Below, in pieces: positions 18,887 to 26,017 of a stretch of DNA of 45,874 nucleotides (the first letter of the stretch is position 1; the number at the start of each line of letters is the position of its first letter). The notes below the pieces were generated by a model. The model ran no database searches. It saw only the letters and a list, made by a program, of their open reading frames with translations, and was not told where the DNA came from. The translations under genes were made by a program, and so were the position numbers. The DNA comes from Bradyrhizobium sp. CCH5-F6. Its GTDB lineage: Bacteria > Pseudomonadota > Alphaproteobacteria > Rhizobiales > Xanthobacteraceae. The stretch lies in contig NZ_LSIC01000109.1 in assembly GCF_001556045.1 (NCBI RefSeq), forward strand, positions 1 to 45,874. The letters run 5' to 3'.

Positions 18887-19234
18887 ATGCCTCATCTGGT
18901 CATTGAATATTCGCATGACGGCCATCAGGATCGCTTCGACGCCGAGACCCTGATGCGCGCGCTGCACAACACCGCCGCGGAGACCGGCGTGATGAAAGCA
19001 GAGGACATCAAGATCCGCGCGATCCCTTACGAGCACTATCTCGTGGCGGGACGCCGGCAGGGCTTCTGCCATGTCAGCGTGCACCTGCTTGCCGGCCGAA
19101 CCGGCGAACAAAAGCTCCGGCTCAGCTCCGCGCTTCGCGCCACCATGAGCGATCTGCTTCCACACACCGAAAGCGTGAGCGTCGACATCGTCGACATGGA
19201 TCCCGAGAGCTACAAGAAGCGATTGCTGACCTGA
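18887..19234 (+). CDS. 5-carboxymethyl-2-hydroxymuconate delta-isomerase-like tautomerase
   Basis: A 115-aa protein beginning M-P-H-L-V-I-E-Y-S, as in CHMI (HpaF) of homoprotocatechuate degradation. After Met removal Pro1 is the catalytic base, typical of the tautomerase superfamily. The length and the conserved H-V-S-V-H-L-L-A-G-R strand fit the family. It is 14 nt downstream of the IclR gene. No extradiol dioxygenase or other Hpa enzyme is present in the window, so the actual keto-enol substrate remains unknown. Confidence 0.85.
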   Translation: MPHLVIEYSHDGHQDRFDAETLMRALHNTAAETGVMKAEDIKIRAIPYEHYLVAGRRQGFCHVSVHLLAGRTGEQKLRLSSALRATMSDLLPHTESVSVDIVDMDPESYKKRLLT

Positions 19235-19284
19235 CGCGCGATGCGATCGGGATCGCCGTCATCGCGCTTCAGCTCGTCGTTTGC

Positions 19285-19330
19285 GCATGATCTTCCCGGA
19301 AAACCGCGTTCCGCGCTTTTCCGGATCCCG
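19285..19330. repeat. Bradyrhizobium-type GATC palindromic repeat, possible bidirectional terminator
   Basis: GCATGATC is followed by CCGGAAAA (19296-19303), which pairs with TTTTCCGG (19317-19324). This is the layout of a short dispersed repeat that I recall from Bradyrhizobium genomes. It lies between convergent genes, and its A/T-flanked stem could stop transcription from both sides. Confidence 0.5.
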
Positions 19331-19336
19331 CTCCGG

Positions 19337-20569
19337 CTAGATTCGCTCGATGATGATCGCGGGCGCCATGCCGCCGGCCGCGCACATGGTGACGAGCCCG
19401 CGCTTCAGGTCGCGCCGTTCGAGCTCGTCGAGCACGGTGCCGATCAGGATCGAGCCGGTGGCGCCGATGGGATGGCCGAGCGCGATCGAGCCGCCGTTGA
19501 CGTTGACCTTGGCGCGATCGAGCTCGAGGTCGCGGATGTATTTTTCCGCCACCACCGCGAACGCCTCGTTGATCTCGAACAGGTCGATGTCGTCGATGGT
19601 AAGCCCCGCCTTCGCCAGCACCTTGCGCGTCGCCGGCACCGGCGCGTTCAGCATCAGGGTCGGCGAGTCCCCCATGTTGGCCATCGCGACCACGCGGGCG
19701 CGCGGTTTGAGGCCATGTGCCTTGGCGTAAGCGGGCGAGGCCAAGAGGATCGCGGCGGCGCCGTCGACGACGCCGGAGGAGTTGCCGGCGTGGTGCACGA
19801 AGTCGATGTTCAGGTCGGGATATTTTTGCAGGATCAGACCGCGATAGGTCGTGCCCTTGTCGTCGAGCGCGTAGTCGGCGATGGCGGGGAACGCCGGCTT
19901 CAGACTGCTCAGGCCTTCCATCGTGGTCTGCGGCCGCGGATATTCCTCGTGGTCGAGTGCGAGGCTGCCGTCCTCGCGGTGGACGGGCACGAGGCTCTTC
20001 TTGAAGTGGCCGTTCGCGATCGCATGCGCGGCGCGTTTCTGGCTCTCCAGCCCGAGCGCGTCGACGTCCCTTCGGGTGATGCCTTCCAGCGTCGCGATGG
20101 CGTCGGCACAGACGCCCTGATGCGATTGCGGATGCTTTGCCCGCAGATGCAGATTGCCGTTGTCCATCATCATCGGACCGGAGCCGCGGCGTCCCTCCAT
20201 CGACATCATCTCGCAGCCGCCGGCGATGACGAGGTCCTCGGCGCCGGCCATGATCGAGCTCGCCGCCATGTTGACGCTGGTGATGCCGGAGCCGCAGAAA
20301 CGGTCGAGCGTCACGGCGCTGGCGCGCACGTCGTAGCCGGCATCGAGCGCCGACATGCGGCCGAGATCGCCGCTTTGCGTTGCGACCTGCGCGCTGCAGC
20401 CCCAGACGATGTCGTCGACGTCTGCCGTATTGATGCCGGTGCGGTCGGCAAGCGCGCGCAGCACGGTTGCGCCCAGTTGCTGCGGATGAATGCCCGAGAG
20501 CGCTCCCTTGCCGGCCTTGCCGATGCCTCGTGGGGTCCGGCAGGCATCGATGATCAGCGCGTCAGCCAT
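19337..20569 (-). CDS. Acetyl-CoA C-acyltransferase (thiolase family)
   Basis: A 410-aa thiolase. The acyl-accepting Cys92 lies in DRFCGSG, the His motif is GHPIGATGS and the second Cys is in CAAGGMAP near the end. It either cleaves beta-ketoacyl-CoA with CoA or condenses acetyl-CoA units. The sequence opens A-D-A-L-I-I-D-A-C-R-T-P-R-G-I-G-K, typical of the actinobacterial/alphaproteobacterial FadA-like group involved in fatty-acid or side-chain degradation. No partner hydratase or dehydrogenase is adjacent, so pathway placement is open. Confidence 0.93.
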   Translation of the reverse strand: MADALIIDACRTPRGIGKAGKGALSGIHPQQLGATVLRALADRTGINTADVDDIVWGCSAQVATQSGDLGRMSALDAGYDVRASAVTLDRFCGSGITSVNMAASSIMAGAEDLVIAGGCEMMSMEGRRGSGPMMMDNGNLHLRAKHPQSHQGVCADAIATLEGITRRDVDALGLESQKRAAHAIANGHFKKSLVPVHREDGSLALDHEEYPRPQTTMEGLSSLKPAFPAIADYALDDKGTTYRGLILQKYPDLNIDFVHHAGNSSGVVDGAAAILLASPAYAKAHGLKPRARVVAMANMGDSPTLMLNAPVPATRKVLAKAGLTIDDIDLFEINEAFAVVAEKYIRDLELDRAKVNVNGGSIALGHPIGATGSILIGTVLDELERRDLKRGLVTMCAAGGMAPAIIIERI

Positions 20570-20733
20570 TGGCGTTATCCTCTTGTTGTAGGGTTGAGGG
20601 CGTTGTGAATCAGGGGAGCAGTGGAGTCAATGCGCGGCGTTTGCGCCCTCACCCGATTTTCCGCCGCACGTAAAATCGAGCCGACCGCACGAAGCCGCCG
20701 CAACGTCTTGGCCGGGCTTATGAACGGGGAGAG

Positions 20734-22197
20734 CTACACCCCGGCCGCGTTCCTCGCGATCACGTTGCGATAGAAGCTGGCGCTGAGTTTGGGCGTGCGG
20801 ACCTGGGTGTCGAAATTGACGTGGTAGAGGCCGAAGCGCTTGTTCAGGCCATACACCCACTCGAAATTGTCCATCAGGCTCCAGAGGAAATAGCCGCGCA
20901 CCGGCACGCCCTCGCTGGTGGCGCGCTGGAGCTGGGCGAGGTAGTTGCGCAGATACATGATGCGGTCGGTGTCGTAGATCTTGCCGTCCGGCGTCACCGC
21001 ATCGTCGCCGGAGGCGCCGTTCTCGCTGATGTAGATCGCATCCGTCTTCCAGATCTTGGCCGCGAGCTTCGGCACCCAGTAGATCGTTTCGGGCCCGACG
21101 CGCAGCCAGTCCGAATTCATGTGCGGAAACGATTTCGGGATCGGCAGCGGCATGAAGCCCGCGCCCTGGTCGGAGGCCACCACGTAATGCTGCGGCGCGT
21201 AGATGTTGAGGCCGAGGAAATCAACCGGCGATCCGATGATCTTCAGCTCGGCGTCGGTGTATTTCGGCGCGTCGGCACCGGCGTATTTGAGGAAGGCGTC
21301 GGTATACTTGCCCATCATGATCACGTTGAGATAGCCGGCATTCATCTCGCGCAGCGCGATCTCCGCGGCGCGAACGTTTTCCGGGGTGTCGATCGCAGGC
21401 AGGCAGGCATCGACGTTCTCGGCCGGCCCCACCCTGGTGCCGCGGCGGCCGTGGGCGCGCACCGCCTGCACCGCGAGCCCGTGCGCCAGCGCGCTGTTGT
21501 GCCTGATCTGGTTGACGTCCGCTTGTGGCAGCGTCAGGCCCGGCGCATCGATGCCGATGCCGTAACCGAAATAGACGAAGCGGCCGCTCTCGTTCAGCGT
21601 GAACACGTTCCTGACCCGGTCGGTCAGACGCTCGGCGACATAGGCCGCGTAGTCGCCAAAGATCTTGCAAGTTTCCTTCGAAGCCCAGCCGCCGAAACGG
21701 TCCTGGAGCGATTGGGGCAGGTCCCAATGATAGAGCGTCAGCCACGGCTCGATGCCGTTCTTCAGGAGCTCGTCGACGAGACGATTGTAGAAATCGAGCC
21801 CCTTCGGGTTGGGCTTGCCGTCGCCTTCCGGAAACAGCCGCGGCCAGGCCACCGAGAAGCGATAGGCCCTGCAGCCGAGTTCCTTGATGAGCGCGATGTC
21901 CTCCTTGTAGCGGTGGTAGTGCTCATTGGCGCGGTCGCCCGTGGTGCCGTCCTCGATCTTGCCGGGGATGCGCACGAACCTGTCCCAGATCGAAGGCCCT
22001 CGCCCGTCCTCGGCGACGGCGCCCTCCACCTGGTAGGACGACGTCGCCGTGCCCCAGACAAAGCCCGCCGGAAAGCCGCCTCCACCGCGCGGAGGTCGTG
22101 CGGGCCTGGCTTCGACCGTCCCGAGCGCGCCAGTCATCCCGGCTGCGGACAGCCCAGCGATCTTCGCAAGCTGACGACGCGAGACCTTATCCGACAT
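20734..22197 (-). CDS. Glycoside hydrolase family 1 beta-glucosidase, Tat-exported
   Basis: A 487-aa protein. The N-terminus M-S-D-K-V-S-R-R-Q-L-A-K followed by a hydrophobic stretch is a twin-arginine signal, unusual because most GH1 enzymes are cytosolic. The GH1 domain begins at FPAGFVWGTATSSYQVEG. The acid/base Glu is in TLNES (normally TLNEP, so the Pro is changed) and the nucleophile Glu is in YISENGAS; the end has FLWSLMDNFEW. It hydrolyses beta-glucosides, probably in the periplasm. The ATG at 22197 gives the Tat start; the frame extends to 22233. Confidence 0.92.
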   Translation of the reverse strand: MSDKVSRRQLAKIAGLSAAGMTGALGTVEARPARPPRGGGGFPAGFVWGTATSSYQVEGAVAEDGRGPSIWDRFVRIPGKIEDGTTGDRANEHYHRYKEDIALIKELGCRAYRFSVAWPRLFPEGDGKPNPKGLDFYNRLVDELLKNGIEPWLTLYHWDLPQSLQDRFGGWASKETCKIFGDYAAYVAERLTDRVRNVFTLNESGRFVYFGYGIGIDAPGLTLPQADVNQIRHNSALAHGLAVQAVRAHGRRGTRVGPAENVDACLPAIDTPENVRAAEIALREMNAGYLNVIMMGKYTDAFLKYAGADAPKYTDAELKIIGSPVDFLGLNIYAPQHYVVASDQGAGFMPLPIPKSFPHMNSDWLRVGPETIYWVPKLAAKIWKTDAIYISENGASGDDAVTPDGKIYDTDRIMYLRNYLAQLQRATSEGVPVRGYFLWSLMDNFEWVYGLNKRFGLYHVNFDTQVRTPKLSASFYRNVIARNAAGV

Positions 22198-22314
22198 TGA
22201 TGCAGCTCCGCTTCCACGCTGATGCGGTCGCACAATGGCGGGTCGCGGGCGATTTGAGAAGCAAGCTTTGGGAAGAGCCGGATGCAGGGCCGCGCGGATC
22301 TGGCGCGGCGGTCT

Positions 22315-22722
22315 TCAGCGCGAGCGCTTCGGCAATCTTGGCAGCTTGCCGGGATTGAACGCTGGCACCTGCTCGGCCCGATCCGGTGCCGGCGGCTGCT
22401 GTTCCGTCAGGATGAGCGTGCCATGGAGGATCATTCCCGGCACCTGTTGTGCCGTCGCGGTGTAAGTCGCGATCTTGCCGGGGCAGCGTCCCTGGATGTC
22501 CAGCGTGAGCTCGTCTTCAACGCCGAAGACCGTTGCCCGCCCGTCGGTATGACGCTTGGTCGATACGGTCGCGGTGAAGCGGTCGCCATCAACCTTGCAG
22601 GCGCCGCGATACGTCATGAGGCTGTCACGGCCCCAGATCTGGCCGTCTGCCACATGGACGATCCCGGTACCCTGATCGAGCGGCGTATTGTACCACGCCG
22701 CGTAGGTGCCGTCCTTCAGCAT
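22315..22722 (-). CDS. GrlR-like regulatory domain protein
   Basis: A 135-aa protein whose first 100 residues fit the beta-barrel of the GrlR family (M-L-K-D-G-T-Y-A-A-W-Y-N-T-P-L opening, then G-x-G-I-V-H-V-A-D-G-Q-I-W-G-R-D-S). GrlR in enteric pathogens binds and blocks the GrlA activator of type III secretion. In rhizobia the function of this domain is unknown. The C-terminal 30 residues are Pro/Arg-rich. The Shine-Dalgarno GGGGAG lies in a small hairpin touching the start codon. Assignment is by remembered family pattern. Confidence 0.6.
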   Translation of the reverse strand: MLKDGTYAAWYNTPLDQGTGIVHVADGQIWGRDSLMTYRGACKVDGDRFTATVSTKRHTDGRATVFGVEDELTLDIQGRCPGKIATYTATAQQVPGMILHGTLILTEQQPPAPDRAEQVPAFNPGKLPRLPKRSR

Positions 22723-22736
22723 GGGAGCAGTCTCCC
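22723..22736 (-). promoter_or_regulatory. Hairpin covering the ribosome binding site
   Basis: GGGAG (22723-22727) and CTCCC (22732-22736) flank CAGT, so on the leftward mRNA the Shine-Dalgarno can pair with the bases next to the ATG at 22722. It could lower translation; the stem is only 5 bp. Confidence 0.35.
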
Positions 22737-22867
22737 CTGGTAGTCCCGAGGGATCATCCGCATGAACGGGATTAAGGAACGGTTAATGACATGGCCTGTA
22801 CGAATCCGGGGGACATCAGCGCCCCGACGCAGGACGTTTCAGGCAAATGGCTTCGAAGCGCAGATCG

Positions 22868-23050
22868 TCAAGAGCACCCCGCGGACTCCTCGGAGCACAC
22901 CCGATCGCGGCGATCCCTGAGCAGCTCCGCTTCAAGCTCCTCGATGATGCCGTGAAGCAGGCATGCCGCGAGCGGATCCGTCACTTCCCGCTCCAGGTAT
23001 CTGTAACGCGCAATCTGAAATTCCTGCTCTCTCAACTGTTGCTCTGTCAT
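22868..23050 (-). CDS. Small hypothetical protein, 60 aa
   Basis: A short, mostly helical, charged protein that begins M-T-E-Q-Q-L-R-E-Q-E-F and contains the helix EREVTDPLAACLLHGIIEELEAEL. The ATG at 23050 is preceded by GGAGG at 10 nt; the frame extends to 23089. An AT-rich stretch upstream (23085-23140) could hold its promoter. No family is recognised. Confidence 0.5.
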   Translation of the reverse strand: MTEQQLREQEFQIARYRYLEREVTDPLAACLLHGIIEELEAELLRDRRDRVCSEESAGCS

Positions 23051-23211
23051 CAGGCGGGCCCTCCGACGAACCGACGCGGAAACAGCCAAGCAGTTTCATT
23101 ACAATTTTCAGATCATTTTCTATGGTTTTCGATCAGTTAAGAGGGCTTCTCCGCGTGGAAGACGAGACGGAGCCTGGCCCGTGAAACACCCGTCCGCCAA
23201 CGGCGCCACAT

Positions 23212-25656
23212 TCAGAACGTCACCCGCATGCCGGCATAGAACGCTCGCGGCCTTGCCGGGCTCAGCGAGCGCGGGTCGGTGAAGTCTGCGCCGCCATTGG
23301 TAAAGTTGGGCAAGGCCTCGCGGTCGAAGAACTGGCCGTAGGTCACGTAGCGCTTGTCGAACACGTTGTCGACGCGGCCGTAGAGCTGGATGTTCTTCGC
23401 GACCTGGTAGGAGGTGTGGAGATTGAACACCGTATAGGACGGCAGCTTCGTGTATTGGTTGGACTCGTCGCCGACCAGATATTGGCTGGAGACGAACAGC
23501 GCGTTGCCGCCGACCTTCCAGACGTCGGTCACGGCGTAGTCGACGCCGACCTTGACGCGGTGGCGCGGGATCGCGGGGATCTGGTTGCCGGGCCTGACCT
23601 GGATGGTGTCGGTCGCCGGATCGGCAAACGGGCTTTCCGAGCCGAGCTCGAGCGGATCGAGGTAGCGCGCGTCGACGAAGGCGTAGCTCGCCTGGAACTG
23701 GAGCGTGGGCGACTTGATGTTGACTTCCGCCTCGATCCCCTGCCGCCGTGTCCGGCCGACGTTTGTGAAATAGCCGAAACCGGTCCGGCCAACGACCGGC
23801 ACCGCCATGATGTCGTCGTGATTGGTGGCGCGGAAGCCGCCGACCTTCCATCCCAGAGTGCCGATGTTCAGTTCCTTGGTGCCGCGGAAGCCGGCTTCCA
23901 CGGTCTTGGAGACGACCTGCTTCAATGGCGGATCCGCGACCAGGAAGGCCGCGATCAGACAGGGCCGGGCGGGATCCGCGCAGCCGAGCTCCAGCGGCGT
24001 CGGCACGCGGTTGGCCTCGGAATAGCCGGCATAGGCGGTCAGTCCCGGCGTGATCTTGTAAGTGCCGCCGATCATCGGATTGAAGCGGGTATAGGTGTGA
24101 TCGCCGTTCAGCGCGGTCCCGAGCTGGTCTTCGAGCGTGATCCGCGCCGCGTTGAAGCGACCGCCGCCCGTGATGGCGAAGGCGTCCGTGACATTGAACG
24201 TATCCATCGCGTAGAGGCCATTATACTGATTGACGGTCCGCAGCGAGACGGGGCCGGCAACGGGATCTGCCGCGGGGGTCGGTCCCAGGAAAACACCGCT
24301 GCCGCTGACGACGTAGTTCTCTCCCATCGAACCGATCTCGGAACTGGCGTTGTAGCGCGTCACGCTGGCGTCATAGGTTGCGCCCATCACGAAGCGGTTG
24401 TCATGGCCGAACAGTTGATCGGTGTTGGTGGCCTGCCCCGAGACGCCGAAGGTGGACGAACGGATCGAGCCCCGGTCGATCGCGCCGAGGATCGTTCCCG
24501 GCGCATAGGGGTTTGCGAGCTGCACGCCGCCCGCGCCGTTGGCGGGTGAGGTGTCGTCGCCGAAGCAGAGCAGCGCCGGATCTGCAGCACACTCCTCCAC
24601 GTCCGTTGGATTGCCGTCGACGATGTTCTGCTCGAACCTGCGCACTCGGGCGGTGCCTTCGAACGTCCAGGTCGGCGTCGCATCGACCTTTCCGGTCAGG
24701 TTGAGATAGCCGACGCGGTTGGCCGTCGTCTGCGGCGTGGTGTAGGTCGCGCCCCAATATTTATCCAGCAACTCGGCCGGGACGGTGGCGCTGGCGCCGA
24801 AATTGTTCTTGGCGACCCCCATGTTGACGTGGAATTCGCTGTCGCCGGCCCTGTAGCCGACATCGCCGTAGAAGCGCCGAACGGTCGATTGGGAGAAATT
24901 GCGGAAACCGTTGTCGCGCAGGCCTTCGAGCGCGGCGTAGACGGCGTAATTCTGATCGACCTGCTTGCCCCATTGCGCCGATCCCTGGATGCGGCCGTAC
25001 GAGCCGCCCATGACGTCGAGCTCCGCGCCCTGATAGGTGAAGCCGTCCTTCATTTGCAGATTGAGCGCGCCGCCAAGCGCGTTGAGGCCGAAGGCCGGGT
25101 TGTTGGTGACGAGCGTCACCGATCTGATCGCGGCGGTGGGGATCAGGTCCCAGTTGACGGCGTCAGAGAAGGCTTCGTTGATGCGGACGCCGTTCTGGTA
25201 CACGGCGAGCCCTTGCGGCGTGCCCGTCACGGGCGAAGCGACGAAGCCGCGGAACTCGACGTCAGGCGTGAACGGATTGCCGGTGACTTCGCTGATGTTG
25301 ACGCCGGGGATGTTGTCGCGCAGCGCATCGGTAATGTTCAGCGAGTTGGTGCGCTTGATCTGGCTCGCATCGACCGCGTTGATCGCCGAGGGGACCTTGT
25401 CGACGTCGAGACCCCTGCCAGTACCTGGCGATGTCGGGTAGACATAGAGCCGAGTCCTCGGGGCAGCCGACCCCGCCGCCCCTATGCGCGCGACCGGTCG
25501 CGCGGGCGCCGCACGCCTCGTTGCCGAGGGTGGTGCGGACACCTCGACCGGTGGCAAGTTCTGGATGTTGGTCTGCTCGTCCTGCGCGGCGGCCACGTCG
25601 CTCGCGACAACCATTCCCGTAGAAATTGAAAGTACGATCAGACCGCGAACGCCCAT
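23212..25656 (-). CDS. TonB-dependent outer-membrane receptor
   Basis: An 814-aa protein. It has a signal peptide (M-G-V-R-G-L-I-V-L ... VAAAQ), a TonB box (LPPVEVSA), a plug domain with INAVDASQIKRTNSLNITDAL, and a beta-barrel ending in aromatic Phe (RAFYAGMRVTF). The N-terminus between the TonB box and plug is rich in Ala/Pro/Arg. The ATG at 25656 has GGAG upstream and gives the best signal peptide; 25677 and 25740 are alternatives. It is divergent from the PQQ alcohol dehydrogenase over a 361-nt region with repeated TCGGGAA motifs. That context suggests uptake of PQQ, a metal or a substrate related to the dehydrogenase. The ligand cannot be read from sequence. Confidence 0.9.
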   Translation of the reverse strand: MGVRGLIVLSISTGMVVASDVAAAQDEQTNIQNLPPVEVSAPPSATRRAAPARPVARIGAAGSAAPRTRLYVYPTSPGTGRGLDVDKVPSAINAVDASQIKRTNSLNITDALRDNIPGVNISEVTGNPFTPDVEFRGFVASPVTGTPQGLAVYQNGVRINEAFSDAVNWDLIPTAAIRSVTLVTNNPAFGLNALGGALNLQMKDGFTYQGAELDVMGGSYGRIQGSAQWGKQVDQNYAVYAALEGLRDNGFRNFSQSTVRRFYGDVGYRAGDSEFHVNMGVAKNNFGASATVPAELLDKYWGATYTTPQTTANRVGYLNLTGKVDATPTWTFEGTARVRRFEQNIVDGNPTDVEECAADPALLCFGDDTSPANGAGGVQLANPYAPGTILGAIDRGSIRSSTFGVSGQATNTDQLFGHDNRFVMGATYDASVTRYNASSEIGSMGENYVVSGSGVFLGPTPAADPVAGPVSLRTVNQYNGLYAMDTFNVTDAFAITGGGRFNAARITLEDQLGTALNGDHTYTRFNPMIGGTYKITPGLTAYAGYSEANRVPTPLELGCADPARPCLIAAFLVADPPLKQVVSKTVEAGFRGTKELNIGTLGWKVGGFRATNHDDIMAVPVVGRTGFGYFTNVGRTRRQGIEAEVNIKSPTLQFQASYAFVDARYLDPLELGSESPFADPATDTIQVRPGNQIPAIPRHRVKVGVDYAVTDVWKVGGNALFVSSQYLVGDESNQYTKLPSYTVFNLHTSYQVAKNIQLYGRVDNVFDKRYVTYGQFFDREALPNFTNGGADFTDPRSLSPARPRAFYAGMRVTF

Positions 25657-25773
25657 CCGTGCCGTCTCCACCCACATTTTTCCGGCAATCTTGTTTCCCC
25701 GCCGGTTACGCAAACGTACAGGCCAAAAGCCGGAGCGCACCAGCCGTAAAAGGTCCGCCCTCTCCGCAGCAAG

Positions 25774-25859
25774 AATTCCCGACCAAATCGGGAATTTTTC
25801 CCGATCCGGTCGGCGCAGCGGGTCGACCTGCCCCGCCCGCTCTCGGGAACTATTCCCGG
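25774..25859. promoter_or_regulatory. Array of TCGGGAA half-sites
   Basis: AATTCCCGA (25774-25782) and TCGGGAATT (25788-25796) form a perfect 9-bp inverted repeat with a 5-nt spacer. The second arm also pairs with TTCCCGA at 25798-25804. Another pair, CGGGAA-N3-TTCCCG, lies at 25844-25858. Five half-sites within 85 bp in alternating orientation is not expected by chance and looks like a multi-dimer operator. Confidence 0.55.
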
Positions 25860-25957
25860 CTTCGGCGAGACTTTATGCTCAACCCGACGACGAACCTCTG
25901 TGCAATCCTTGGCTCGACATCGTGACCTGGTCACGAGTCATTCATCCGTAGACTTAA

Positions 25958-25980
25958 CACCCCGCCCTAGTGGCGGGGTG
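25958..25980 (+). promoter_or_regulatory. Leader hairpin upstream of the PQQ dehydrogenase
   Basis: CACCCCGCC (25958-25966) and GGCGGGGTG (25972-25980) form a perfect 9-bp stem with a 5-nt loop, 37 nt before the start codon. Only a short C/T run follows, so it is more likely an mRNA 5'-stabiliser or weak attenuator than a full terminator. Confidence 0.5.
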
Positions 25981-26017
25981 CCTTTACGGGAAGCAAAAAG
26001 AAATGCGGGAGGAAACG

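Larger units (their letters stand above)
25657..26017. promoter_or_regulatory. Divergent promoter region of the receptor and PQQ dehydrogenase
   Basis: About 360 nt without a gene. It contains an alternating array of TCGGGAA/TTCCCGA half-sites (25774-25859) and, closer to the dehydrogenase, a leader hairpin (25958-25980). Control of both flanking genes by one regulator is plausible. The two response regulators encoded downstream are the natural candidates. Confidence 0.6.

Noticed and set aside
20654..20678. CGATTTT/AAAATCG inverted repeat between thiolase and GH1 genes
   Set aside because: Only 7 bp with an 11-nt spacer and no clear link to either gene; could be chance.
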